Of a DNA stretch of 10,602 bases, positions 1-7,758 are shown in pieces. Below the pieces are notes generated by a model. It worked only from the letters and a program-made list of their open reading frames with translations. It had not been told where the DNA came from and did no database searches. A program made the position numbers and the translations under genes. Source of the DNA: Alphaproteobacteria bacterium (GTDB lineage Bacteria > Pseudomonadota > Alphaproteobacteria > ATCC43930 > CGMCC-115725); NCBI GenBank assembly GCA_030039775.1, contig JASHUX010000008.1:1-10602 (forward strand). The letters are read 5' to 3'. The first letter of the stretch is position 1, and each line of letters opens with the position of its first letter.

Positions 1-136
1 TGCCGTAGCCATCCGCCGTCATCAGCACAATGCGCGCGCGCCAAACATGCTTCTGTGGACTCTTCCGATCGGCCACGACCCGTTCAAGTCGCGCCCGATC
101 CGCCGGCACAAGCCGAACCTCGACGCCTTTCCGCAT
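1..136 (-). CDS. IS630-family transposase, N-terminal fragment (cut by the window edge)
   Basis: Reading the minus strand from an ATG at 136 gives 45 codons that run off the left edge without a stop. The peptide begins MRKGVEVRLVPADRARLE and continues through a KSPQKHVWRARIVL stretch to MTADGYG. This closely resembles, from memory, the start of IS630-type transposases common in rhizobia (typically a segment like ADRNSPQKHVWRARIVLLTADG, the beginning of the helix-turn-helix DNA-binding region). The catalytic DDE domain would lie outside the window, so whether the element is intact cannot be judged. Upstream codons in the same frame stay open for about 16 codons and include a possible TTG start, so the true start may be slightly earlier. 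It lies just downstream of the carboxylesterase gene on the same strand. Confidence 0.8.
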   Translation of the reverse strand, partial: MRKGVEVRLVPADRARLERVVADRKSPQKHVWRARIVLMTADGYG

Positions 137-153
137 GGCCCAAGACTCGCATA
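1..153 (-). mobile_element. Inner end of an IS630-type insertion sequence (boundary uncertain)
   Basis: The transposase start at 136 implies that one end of the element lies between it and the carboxylesterase stop codon at 185-187. IS630/Tc1-type elements insert at TA dinucleotides and duplicate them; a TA at 152-153 is a candidate boundary. The other end is outside the window, so the terminal inverted repeats cannot be compared. The boundary is inferred, not seen. Confidence 0.35.
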
Positions 154-184
154 CCAAACCGGCCTTGGGAACCTTTCGTTTCGA

Positions 185-832
185 TCAATCCACTAGGACC
201 TTCACGAGGAAATCGCGTCCGCGGCGCAGGCCGTCGTCGTCGATGCCGTGGCCCAGGCCGGGCCTCGTCACGGCTTCGACCGGCACGCCCGCCTGCTCCA
301 ATCCCTTAACGGCGAGCGGCAACGAATCAGGCGGCACCACCTGATCGGCGTCGCCATGCACCAGCAGGATCGGCGGCTTGGACTTGAACTCGGCCGTGTC
401 GCCGACGAGGCGGCCGGAATAGCCGACGATGCCCGCGAGCTGCTTGGCGCGGCGCGGCCCGGCATAGAGCGACATCATCGTGCCCTGTGAGAAACCGATC
501 AGCGCCAGCTTGCTGTCGTCGAGATGCAATCGCTCGAGCGTTTCGTCGAGAAAGCCGTCGAGGATCGCCGCCGACGCGCGCACGCCCGCCAGGATGGTTT
601 CGGGCGTGCGAGTTTGCAGGCTGAACCATTGCCGGCCGTAAGGCGCCATGTCGCACGGAAACGGCGCGTCGGGGGAAACGAAGGCCGTCTCCGGCAAGGC
701 GGGCGCCAACGCGGGCACGAGGCCGAATAGGTCGTTGCCGTCGGCGCCGAGACCGTGAAGCAGCACGACGAGGCGCTTGGGGGTGGCGCCTTTGGGGTAA
801 ATGGCCGAGGGCCCGGTTAATGTCAGAGGCAT
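185..832 (-). CDS. Carboxylesterase/phospholipase family alpha/beta hydrolase
   Basis: A 215-aa protein of the usual length for the phospholipase/carboxylesterase family (Pfam Abhydrolase_2). It has the oxyanion-hole strand LVVLLHGLGADGND (about 21-34), the nucleophile elbow GFSQG with Ser115, the acid-loop motif HGDADQVVP with Asp163, and the histidine motif GLGHGID with His195, so the whole Ser-Asp-His triad is present. There is no signal peptide, so it is probably cytosolic. Family members hydrolyse short acyl esters, lysophospholipids or acyl-thioesters; the substrate cannot be told here. The ATG at 832 places the first beta strand at the normal distance, although no clear Shine-Dalgarno precedes it. 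It diverges from the UDP-glucose dehydrogenase gene and is followed by the IS630 fragment without disruption of its C-terminus. Confidence 0.93.
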   Translation of the reverse strand: MPLTLTGPSAIYPKGATPKRLVVLLHGLGADGNDLFGLVPALAPALPETAFVSPDAPFPCDMAPYGRQWFSLQTRTPETILAGVRASAAILDGFLDETLERLHLDDSKLALIGFSQGTMMSLYAGPRRAKQLAGIVGYSGRLVGDTAEFKSKPPILLVHGDADQVVPPDSLPLAVKGLEQAGVPVEAVTRPGLGHGIDDDGLRRGRDFLVKVLVD

Positions 833-901
833 GCCGATGGGATAATGGATGGCCGCGCCAAAGTCACCCGCAAACCCCTAAGAAACCTTGGAAAACAAGT
901 G

Positions 902-907
902 TATAAT
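902..907 (+). promoter_or_regulatory. Possible -10 box upstream of ugd
   Basis: A perfect TATAAT hexamer lies in the divergent intergenic region and points toward ugd. No good -35 hexamer sits 16-18 bp upstream, and the leader would be about 130 nt. In a GC-rich intergenic sequence a perfect -10 is notable, but it is only suggestive. Confidence 0.25.
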
Positions 908-943
908 CCGTCCTCGCGACGGGTCGAGGGTTCGAGGAAAATT

Positions 944-963
944 AGCCAATTATTAAATCGGCT
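944..963. repeat. AT-rich imperfect inverted repeat in the ugd leader
   Basis: Arms AGCCAATT (944-951) and AATCGGCT (956-963) flank the 4-nt centre ATTA; seven of eight positions pair (A948 against C959 fails). The spot is unusually AT-rich for this sequence and lies between the possible -10 box and the ugd start. It could be an operator for a polysaccharide regulator or a leader hairpin; no function is shown. Confidence 0.3.
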
Positions 964-1046
964 CCCCTACCTTGGCATGCGATGCGCTGCCCCTGCCGGC
1001 GGCGTCGCCTGGTTCCGTCCTTTCTCAGCCTTGATCGGGAGTTGTC

Positions 1047-2396
1047 ATGCGTATCGCGGTAATCGGAACAGGCTATGTCGGGCTCGTCTCGGGCGCATGC
1101 TTTTCCGAATTCGGCGTCGATGTCGCCTGCGTTGACAAAGACCTGGACAAGGTTTCGCGCCTGGAAAAGGGCCAAATCCCGATTTTCGAGCCGGGCCTGG
1201 ATCAGGTCGTCGACGCCAACCGCCGCGCCGGCCGCCTGTCGTTCACCAATAATCTGCGCGAAGCCGTGGCCGGCGCCGATGCGGTGTTCATCGCCGTCGG
1301 CACGCCGTCCCGGCGCGGCGACGGCCACGCCGATCTGTCCTACGTCTTCGGCGCCGCGGAGGAAATCGCGCAGGCGCTGACCGGCTATGCCGTGATCGTC
1401 ACCAAATCGACCGTGCCGGTCGGGACCGGCCGCCGCGTCGCGGAGATCATCCGCAAGACCCGGCCCGACGCGCAGTTCGACGTCGTGTCGAACCCTGAGT
1501 TCCTACGCGAAGGCTCCGCCATCCAGGATTTCATGCGGCCCGACCGCGTCGTCATCGGGTGCGAGAGCGAGCGCGCAGCCGCCGTGATGCGCGAACTTTA
1601 TCGTCCGCTCTACCTCATCGAAGTGCCGATGATCTTCACCGCGCTCGAAACCGCGGAACTGACGAAATACGCCGCCAACTCGTTCCTCGCGACCAAGATC
1701 TCGTTCATCAACGAGATCGCCGATCTGTGCGAGCGGGTCGGCGCCGACGTGCAGGACGTGGCACGCGGCATCGGCCTCGACGGTCGCATCGGACGAAAGT
1801 TCCTTCATGCCGGACCAGGCTATGGCGGCTCGTGCTTCCCAAAGGATTGCCTGGCCTTGACCCGGACCGCGGCCGAGCACGGCGTGCCGACGCGCATCGT
1901 CGAGATGGCCGCGCAGGTCAACGACAGCCGCAAATCCTCGATGGCGGCGCGCATCATGCGCCATTGCGGCGGCAGCGTCGCCGACAAGACCATCGCGATC
2001 CTCGGCCTCGCCTTCAAGCCGAACACCGACGACATGCGCGACAGTCCGAGCCTCGCCATCATCCCGCGCCTGAAAGAAGCCGGCGCCACCATCCGCGTCT
2101 TCGATCCCGAAAGCATGACGGAAGCGAAGAAGCTGCTGACCGATATCACCTATTGCGCCAGCGCCTACGAGGCGATGGACGGCGCCGACGCGCTGGTGAT
2201 CGTGACCGAATGGAACGAATTCCGCGCGCTCGATCTGGGGCGCGTCAAATCGCTGCTGCGCTCGCCGACGGTGATCGATCTGCGCAACATCTACCGGCCC
2301 GCCGACATGGCCAAGGCCGGCTTCTATTATTTCAGCGTCGGCCGGCGTCCGGTCGAACCAAGCGAAGGCAAGGACCGGTTGCGGTCGCGGGCATGA
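1047..2396 (+). CDS. ugd: UDP-glucose 6-dehydrogenase
   Basis: A 449-aa enzyme that oxidises UDP-glucose to UDP-glucuronate with two NAD+. It has the N-terminal dinucleotide-binding motif [17 protein letters not shown] (7-23), the VGTPS loop (84-88), the TKSTVPVGT segment (119-127), the substrate-binding [11 protein letters not shown] (149-159), the [10 protein letters not shown] helix with Lys207 and Asn211, and the catalytic [10 protein letters not shown] with Cys263 and Asp267. The C-terminal UDP-binding domain contains [17 protein letters not shown] (319-335). Length and all key residues are normal. The ATG at 1047 is preceded by GGGAG (1037-1041) at proper spacing, and the protein starts right at the first beta strand. 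It is the first gene of a plus-strand operon; its TGA overlaps a possible ATG of the next gene. In rhizobia this enzyme is often called RkpK or ExoB-associated Ugd and feeds exopolysaccharide, capsule or LPS synthesis. Confidence 0.97.
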   Translation: MRIAVIGTGYVGLVSGACFSEFGVDVACVDKDLDKVSRLEKGQIPIFEPGLDQVVDANRRAGRLSFTNNLREAVAGADAVFIAVGTPSRRGDGHADLSYVFGAAEEIAQALTGYAVIVTKSTVPVGTGRRVAEIIRKTRPDAQFDVVSNPEFLREGSAIQDFMRPDRVVIGCESERAAAVMRELYRPLYLIEVPMIFTALETAELTKYAANSFLATKISFINEIADLCERVGADVQDVARGIGLDGRIGRKFLHAGPGYGGSCFPKDCLALTRTAAEHGVPTRIVEMAAQVNDSRKSSMAARIMRHCGGSVADKTIAILGLAFKPNTDDMRDSPSLAIIPRLKEAGATIRVFDPESMTEAKKLLTDITYCASAYEAMDGADALVIVTEWNEFRALDLGRVKSLLRSPTVIDLRNIYRPADMAKAGFYYFSVGRRPVEPSEGKDRLRSRA

Positions 2397-2403
2397 AAGA
2401 GAG
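2396..2403 (+). promoter_or_regulatory. Ribosome binding site that favours the 2408 start of the decarboxylase
   Basis: The purine run AAAGAGAG ends 4 nt before the ATG at 2408. The alternative in-frame ATG at 2393, which overlaps the ugd stop as ATGA, is preceded only by a weak GCGGGC. The internal purine run therefore supports 2408, but coupled initiation at 2393 cannot be excluded. Confidence 0.4.
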
Positions 2404-2407
2404 CACG

Positions 2408-3397
2408 ATGAGCGTCACCACCAAGCGCATTCTCGTCACCGGCGGCGCCGGATTCCTCGGCTCGCACCTCTGCGACCGGCTGATCGCGGACGGCAACGAC
2501 GTGCTGTGCGTCGATAATTACTTTACCGGGCGCAAGGACAATATCGCGCGGCATCTCGACAATTCGCGGTTCGAGGCGATGCGCCACGACGTCTGCTTTC
2601 CGCTCTATGTCGAGGTCGACGAGATCTACAACCTCGCCTGCCCGGCCTCGCCGATCCGCTATCAGTTCGATCCGGTGCAAACCACCAAGACCAGCGTGAT
2701 GGGCGCCATCAACATGCTGGGGCTGGCGAAGCGGGTGAAGGCCAAGGTGTTCCAGGCCTCGACCTCCGAAATCTACGGCGATCCCATCGTTCATCCGCAG
2801 ACGGAGCAATATCGCGGCAACGTCAACACCATCGGCCCGCGCGCCTGCTACGACGAAGGCAAGCGCTGCGCCGAGACGTTGTTCTTCGATTACCAGCGGC
2901 AGCACAACGTCAGGATCAAGGTCGCGCGCATCTTCAACACCTACGGTCCGCGCATGCATCCGAACGATGGGCGCGTGGTATCGAACTTCATCATCCAGGC
3001 GCTCAAAAGCGAGCCGATCACGCTGTTCGGCGACGGCTCGCAGACCCGTGCCTTCTGCTATGTCGACGACCTGATCGAAGGCTTCATGCGGCTGATGGCG
3101 ACGCCGGACAGCGTCACCGGGCCGGTCAATCTCGGCAATCCGGTGGAAATGACCGTGCGGCAGTTGGCCGAGCGCGTCATCGACCTCACCGGCTCGTCCT
3201 CCAAGATCGTGTACCGTCCGCTACCGGTCGACGATCCGACCCAACGCTGCCCCGACATTTCGTACGCGAAAGAGATGTTGGGCTGGGAGCCAAAGATAGC
3301 GCTCGACCACGGCCTGCGCCGCACCATCGACTACTTCGACAAGCTCTTGCGCGACGCCGAGCACCGCACCGATACGGTAATCCGTCTCCAGACCTAG
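2408..3397 (+). CDS. uxs: UDP-glucuronate decarboxylase (UDP-xylose synthase), extended SDR family
   Basis: A 329-aa NAD-dependent enzyme that oxidises, decarboxylates and re-reduces UDP-glucuronate to UDP-xylose. It has the Rossmann motif [10 protein letters not shown] (11-20; Gly12, Gly15, Gly18), [11 protein letters not shown] (35-45), the LACPASP loop (77-82), the active-site STSE (118-121), and the catalytic YDEGK with Tyr148 and Lys152. [23 protein letters not shown] (173-195), GDGSQTRAF (208-216) and VNLGNP (240-245) follow. The PASP loop, [11 protein letters not shown] and [15 protein letters not shown] match animal and bacterial UDP-xylose synthases as I know them, and separate it from UDP-glucose 4-epimerases and dTDP-glucose dehydratases. 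It begins 11 nt after the ugd stop (or overlaps it if ATG 2393 is used, adding 5 residues), so the two genes are surely co-transcribed and catalyse consecutive steps. No membrane segment is present, unlike the animal Golgi enzyme. Confidence 0.94.
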   Translation: MSVTTKRILVTGGAGFLGSHLCDRLIADGNDVLCVDNYFTGRKDNIARHLDNSRFEAMRHDVCFPLYVEVDEIYNLACPASPIRYQFDPVQTTKTSVMGAINMLGLAKRVKAKVFQASTSEIYGDPIVHPQTEQYRGNVNTIGPRACYDEGKRCAETLFFDYQRQHNVRIKVARIFNTYGPRMHPNDGRVVSNFIIQALKSEPITLFGDGSQTRAFCYVDDLIEGFMRLMATPDSVTGPVNLGNPVEMTVRQLAERVIDLTGSSSKIVYRPLPVDDPTQRCPDISYAKEMLGWEPKIALDHGLRRTIDYFDKLLRDAEHRTDTVIRLQT

Positions 3398-3406
3398 GTA
3401 GCGGCG

Positions 3407-4584
3407 ATGTCGGGCGAACGCGGATCCGCGTCGGGTTCGCACCGGTTCGGCGTGCTCGACGGCTGGCGGGGCATCGCGGCGCTCGCGGTCGCCCTCTATC
3501 ATTTCCGCTTCTATTCTCACATCGGCCTGTCGTCTTTCCTGCTGAGCGCCTACCTGTTCGTCGATTTCTTTCTTGTTCTCAGCGGCTTCGTCATCGCGTA
3601 CACCTATGGCGACCGGCTCGCGCGGTGGGGCGACGTCGCCGAATTCGCCATTCGGCGCTTCGGGCGTTTATGGCCGCTTCATGCCGCCGTTCTCATGATG
3701 CTGCTTCTGCTCGAGCTGCTTCGGGCCTATCTCACCGCGTGGCTGGATTCATTTCGCCGCACGGCCGTTCGATCCGGCGGGCCAGCACAGTTGGGCCAGC
3801 GTGCCGGTCAACATCCTGTTGTTGCAGGCGTTCGACCTGAACGGCGGACTGACCTGGAACTTTCCGTCCTGGAGCATCGGCGCGGAGTTCTGGTGCTATC
3901 TCATTTTGTTTGTGTTGGTCGGGCCGGCGCGCGTTGGTCGTCGGCGGCTTGCTTTGCATCGGGATCGGCTTCGCCGTGATACCCCTCGCCGGCAAGGGCA
4001 TGGACGTGACCTACGAGCTCGGGTTTTTCCGCGGGCTGCTCGGATTTTTCATCGGCTATTTCGCCTTCCGCGCCTGGCGCTGGCATCACGCCCGGCCGTC
4101 GGCGGATTGGGTGGGGTGGGCGGAAATTCCGGCGCTCCTGGCGGTCGTTCTGTTTCTGATTTGCGTCGCCGGGACCGATGCCGAGATTCTTGCACCGCTT
4201 TTATTCGCCCCCGTCGTCTTCGTGTTCGCGCATGAAAAGGGCGTGGTGTCGCGCGCGCTGCAGGCACGGCCGATCGCGCTGCTGGGCGCCTGGTCCTATT
4301 CCATCTACATGATCCATTTCATGATCGTCGAACTGAGCTATTGGGGAATCACGGCATTGGAAAAGGTGAACCATCAGCAGTTGCGAATCATGGTTCCCGG
4401 CACCGGCGACGGCTTGTTCAGCACCATCGGTCACAATCTCTATTGGGGCGACGCCTTGTATCCGGTCTACGCGGCCGCGGTCATCGCCGTCTCCGCGCTG
4501 ACTTTTTGGACGATCGAGAAACCCGGGCGCGCTTATTTCAATTCGCTCGCGGTACGCCGGCGGCGGCTTCAGCCGGCCGAGTGA
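3407..4584 (+). pseudogene. Acyltransferase family 3 (OafA-like membrane O-acyltransferase), broken by two frameshifts
   Basis: Three consecutive frames together encode one AT3 protein. Frame A starts at ATG 3407, with AGGTAG (3396-3401) as ribosome binding site. It carries the family's R-x10-H motif (Arg21 to His32 in GVLDGWRGIAALAVALYH), the membrane segment FFLVLSGFVIAYTYG and the RRFGRLWPLH motif, and stays sensible to about residue 114. Frame B is clear from about 3765 to 3920 (NILLLQAF, GLTWNFPSWSIGAEFWCYLILFV). Frame C runs from about 3935 to the TGA at 4582-4584, with further membrane helices and the typical LLGAWSYSIYMIHF segment. Both junctions (near 3752 and near 3921-3934) are shifts equal to one extra base or two lost bases. 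Removing one base at each gives about 391 aa, normal for the family. Frame A alone would stop at 3979 (190 aa). The gene follows uxs by 9 bp, suggesting it once acylated a surface glycan. A pair of sequencing indels is the alternative to real decay. Confidence 0.85.
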
Positions 4585-5909
4585 GGCACGCCCGCGGCCT
4601 TGAGCGCCTTAGCCTGGCGTTTCGCCAGCGCGTCCGCGTCGAAATCCGCGATCAGGTCGTTGAACAGGCGGTGCCAGTTGATCGTGGCCCGCAGATGCAT
4701 GAACACCGAGCCTAAGCCGACCGCGGCGCGGTCCATGAACACGAATTCCCGCGGCGGCGTGACGCCCCCCAGGCGTCGGACCTCGCGATGGACCTCGGCC
4801 GCCACGGCGCGGCCGTTGCCGTTGTTGTCGTCGTCGATCTCGCGCTTGCGGTCGTCCAAGAGCGGCGCATAGAGGAATCGCGCCCAGCGATTCAGCACGT
4901 CGACCAGCTCGTTGTTGAGATTCTTGAAGCCCCAATTCGCATAGGCCGACACGGCGAGGTCGCGATCGCCGCGCTCGAGCGCCCAGTACAGATCGATCAC
5001 GCCCTTGACGAAGCGGGCGGGGAAAATCCTGACGCAGCCGAGATCGAACAGGTTGATGCCGTCGTCGGGACGCACCGTGTAATTGCCGAGATGCGGGTCG
5101 CCGTGGATCGCGCCGTAATCGTAGAACGGCACGTACCAGGCGCGGAACATGGCGCGGGCGATCGCATCGCGCCGTTCCTGCGGGGCGTCGGTGAATCGCA
5201 ACAGCGGCGTGCCGTCGAGCCAGTTCATCGTGAGCAACCGCCGCGTCGATAGCGCGGCCACCGGCTCCGGCACGGTCACGAGCGTTTCGTCCTTGAGGAT
5301 CGCGCGATAAAACCGCAGATGTGCGGCCTCGCGGCCGTAATCGAGTTCCTCGCGCAGACGTTCGGCGATCTCGGCGTGAATTTCGTCGGTCGACAACGCC
5401 CGGTCCCACCGCTCGTAGAGCGACAGCACCAGCTGCAACTGGCGCAGATCGGCCTCGACCGCCGACGCCATGTCCGGATATTGCAGCTTGCTGGCGAGCT
5501 CGGTCCCATCCTTGGTTTGCGCCCGATGCACCTGACCGAGCGAAGCGGCATGCGCCGCTTCGTGCTCGAAGCGCCCGAATTTCTTTTCCCAATCGGGACC
5601 GAGCTCGCCCGCCATGCGCCGCTTGACGAAGTTCCAGCCCATCGCCGGCGCGTCGGCCTGCAGCGTCTCTAACTCGCGCGCATATTCTTCCGGCAGCGCC
5701 TCGGGAATGGTGGCGAGAAGCTGCGCCACTTTCATCAACGGACCCTTGATGCCGCCCAACGCCGCCCGCAGATCGCCGGCGTGACGCGCGCGGTCCATCG
5801 GCAAGCCGAGATAACGCTGGCCCGCGACGCGCGCCGCCAGCCCGCCCATCGCGGTCGAAACGCGAGCGTACCGCCGCACGCGGCCGGTGAGGGAGCTATC
5901 GTCGGTCAC
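4569..5909 (-). CDS. ABC1/AarF/UbiB-family atypical kinase-like protein
   Basis: A 446-aa member of the ABC1 (ADCK/UbiB) family, whose relatives act as ATPases or atypical kinases supporting ubiquinone synthesis. In order: the N-terminal GIKGPLMKVAQLLATIPEALP (53-73), which takes the place of the family KxGQ motif with Lys60 and Gln63 but Ala at the Gly position; the alanine-rich nucleotide loop AAHAASLGQVHRA (118-130); Lys141 in ASKLQYPDM; the EELDYGREA helix (187-195); the catalytic loop HGDPHLGN (269-276, Asp271); and the metal-binding DLG (289-291) in place of DFG. There is no obvious C-terminal transmembrane pair as in E. coli UbiB. It starts with GTG at 5909, one nucleotide after the oligoendopeptidase stop, so it is probably translationally coupled to it. 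Its 3' end overlaps the convergent acyltransferase pseudogene by 16 bp. Whether it is the organism's ubiquinone UbiB or a paralogue is undecided. Confidence 0.92.
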   Translation of the reverse strand: MTDDSSLTGRVRRYARVSTAMGGLAARVAGQRYLGLPMDRARHAGDLRAALGGIKGPLMKVAQLLATIPEALPEEYARELETLQADAPAMGWNFVKRRMAGELGPDWEKKFGRFEHEAAHAASLGQVHRAQTKDGTELASKLQYPDMASAVEADLRQLQLVLSLYERWDRALSTDEIHAEIAERLREELDYGREAAHLRFYRAILKDETLVTVPEPVAALSTRRLLTMNWLDGTPLLRFTDAPQERRDAIARAMFRAWYVPFYDYGAIHGDPHLGNYTVRPDDGINLFDLGCVRIFPARFVKGVIDLYWALERGDRDLAVSAYANWGFKNLNNELVDVLNRWARFLYAPLLDDRKREIDDDNNGNGRAVAAEVHREVRRLGGVTPPREFVFMDRAAVGLGSVFMHLRATINWHRLFNDLIADFDADALAKRQAKALKAAGVPHSAG

Positions 5910-5910
5910 G

Positions 5911-7701
5911 TTAGCCCAGTGCTTCGAGCTGGTCGATGAAACCCGCGATCATGTCGAGGCCACGCTTCCAGAAATTTGGGTCCGACGCGTCGAGCCCGAA
6001 CGGCGCCAGCAGTTCTTTGTGGCGCTTGGTGCCGCCGGCGCGGAGCAGGTCGAGGTATTTCGCCGCGAAGCCCGGCGCCGCGTTCTGATAGACGGCATAG
6101 AGCGAATTCACCAGGCAATCGCCGAACGCATAGGCGTAGACGTAGAACGGCGAGTGGATGAAATGCGGAATGTAGGCCCAATAAAAGCGGTATTCGTCCT
6201 CGAACGTGATCGCCCGGCCCAGGCTTTCGCTTTGCACGCCGAGCCAGATCTCGCCGATGCGATCGGCCGAGAGCTCGCCTTGCCGCCGTTCGTCATGGAC
6301 CCGGCGCTCGTATTCGACGAACGCGATCTGCCGAACGACCGTGTTCAGCATGTCCTCGACCTTGGCGGCAAGCATCGATTTTTGTTTCGTCGGCTCGGTC
6401 TCGGCCTTGAGCATCGCCTGGAAGGTCAGCATCTCGCCGAACACCGACGCGGTTTCCGCCAAAGTCAGCGGCGTGTCCGCCATGAGCTGACCCTGCGGCC
6501 CCGCCAGGACCTGATGCACGCCGTGACCCAGCTCGTGCGCCAGAGTCATCACGTCGCGCGTCTTGCCTTGATAGTTTAGCAACAAGTACGGATGCGCGCT
6601 CGGCACGGTCGGATGCGCGAACGCGCCGGGCGACTTGCCCGGCCGCGTCGGCGCGTCGATCCAGCGATTGTCGAAAAAACGCCGGCCGATCGACGCCATG
6701 TCGGGCGAGAACGCGGCATAGGCGTCGAGCACGATGCGTTCCGCCTGCGGCCACGCGACGGTGCGGTCCTCGGCATTGGGCAAGGGCGCGTTGCGATCCC
6801 AATATGGCAGCTCGTCGAGGCCGAACCATTTCGCCTTGAGCTTGTAATAGCGATGCGCGAGGCGGGGATAGGATTGCCGGACCGCTGCGATCAACGCGTC
6901 GACGACCTCGTCCTCGACATAGTTGGAGAGATTGCGCGCCGAGATCGGCCGCTTGAACTGGCGCCAGCGGTCCTCGATCTCCTTGTCTTTCGCCAGCGTG
7001 TTGGTGATCTGAGCGAAAACGCGGACATTGTCGCCGAATACCTGGCCGATGGCCTTGGCGGCGGTTTTGCGCACGGCGCCGTCGGGCTCGGACAAAAGAT
7101 GCAGTGCTTCGGCGCTGGTCAGCTCTTTGCCGTCGATGGGGAAACGCAGCGCGGCTTCGGTTTCGTCGAAGAGGCGGCGCCACGCGGACGCGCCCGCGAC
7201 GGATTTCTCGTGCAGCAGCTTTTCGAGATCGTCGGACAATTGATGCGGACGGAAGGCGCGGACATCGCGCAGCCACGGGCGGTAATGCGCCAGCGCGGGG
7301 CTTGCCAATTTCTCTTCGAGGGCCGCGTCGTCGATGCGATTGATTTCGAGGCCGAAGAACAACAGCTCGGTCGAGATGTCGTTGAGCCGTTCCTGAACGT
7401 TCTGATGGAAGCGCCCGCGTTCAGGGTCGCTCATATTGGCCGCGTAATAGAGCGAGGCATAACTTCCCGCGCGGCCGAGCGTGTCTTCCAACTTTTCATA
7501 GGCGGCGATGGCCGCCGCAAGCGCGTCGCCCGATAGCTCGGCCAGTTTGCTGCGATAGTGATCGCGGAACGCCCCGGCCGCGGTGGCGGACCGATCGAGA
7601 TCGGATTTAAGCGCGGGCGAGTCCGGACCCGAATAGAGATCGCCCAGGTCCCACTCCGGCAACGGACCCAAATCCTTCGCCGCCGTCGTCGCTTGCACCA
7701 T
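5911..7701 (-). CDS. pepF: M3-family metallopeptidase, oligoendopeptidase F
   Basis: A 596-aa cytosolic zinc peptidase of the M3B (PepF) type, which degrades oligopeptides of roughly 7-17 residues. The N-terminal PEWDLGDLYSG (15-25) is the family start, followed by the helical regulatory region (for example GRAGSYASLYYAANMSDP, 76-93). The zinc site is TLAHELGHGVHQ with His389, Glu390 and His393, and the third ligand is Glu416 in LAETASVFGE. The C-terminal substrate-binding segment includes RFYWAYIPHFIHSPFYVYAYAFG (505-527). Length is typical. The ATG at 7701 has a good ribosome binding site (GAGG six nucleotides upstream). It leads a two-gene unit with the AarF-like gene; the stop TAA is at 5911-5913. 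It is separated from the desaturase stop by 57 bp, so readthrough from there is possible but not required. Confidence 0.95.
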   Translation of the reverse strand: MVQATTAAKDLGPLPEWDLGDLYSGPDSPALKSDLDRSATAAGAFRDHYRSKLAELSGDALAAAIAAYEKLEDTLGRAGSYASLYYAANMSDPERGRFHQNVQERLNDISTELLFFGLEINRIDDAALEEKLASPALAHYRPWLRDVRAFRPHQLSDDLEKLLHEKSVAGASAWRRLFDETEAALRFPIDGKELTSAEALHLLSEPDGAVRKTAAKAIGQVFGDNVRVFAQITNTLAKDKEIEDRWRQFKRPISARNLSNYVEDEVVDALIAAVRQSYPRLAHRYYKLKAKWFGLDELPYWDRNAPLPNAEDRTVAWPQAERIVLDAYAAFSPDMASIGRRFFDNRWIDAPTRPGKSPGAFAHPTVPSAHPYLLLNYQGKTRDVMTLAHELGHGVHQVLAGPQGQLMADTPLTLAETASVFGEMLTFQAMLKAETEPTKQKSMLAAKVEDMLNTVVRQIAFVEYERRVHDERRQGELSADRIGEIWLGVQSESLGRAITFEDEYRFYWAYIPHFIHSPFYVYAYAFGDCLVNSLYAVYQNAAPGFAAKYLDLLRAGGTKRHKELLAPFGLDASDPNFWKRGLDMIAGFIDQLEALG

Positions 7702-7758
7702 GCTGTCCCTCGCTTTTGCCCCTATAGATAAGGGTTCGGCGGGAGGTGTTCCAGCGAC

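Noticed and set aside
154..168. Imperfect palindrome CCAAACCGGCCTTGG near the esterase 3' end as a terminator
   Set aside because: Only about four good pairs form and there is no T-tract on the minus strand.
1559..2407. Upstream open extension of the UDP-xylose synthase frame, giving a nominal 612-aa protein
   Set aside because: The extension lies wholly inside ugd in another frame and reads as arginine-rich, low-quality sequence; the real protein begins just before the Rossmann motif at 2393 or 2408.
2327..2959. 210-codon minus-strand open frame across the ugd-uxs junction
   Set aside because: It is antisense to two well-identified enzymes and has no plausible domain.
4569..4620. GC-rich GCCGGC repeats at the convergent gene ends as a bidirectional terminator
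   Set aside because: The 6-bp self-complementary words are common in such GC-rich coding DNA, and no T-run follows in either direction.
5887..7536. Long plus-strand open frames (230 and 314 codons) opposite the oligoendopeptidase gene
   Set aside because: They mirror the GC-biased codons of pepF, show no recognisable domains, and conflict with the clear zinc-peptidase motifs on the other strand.
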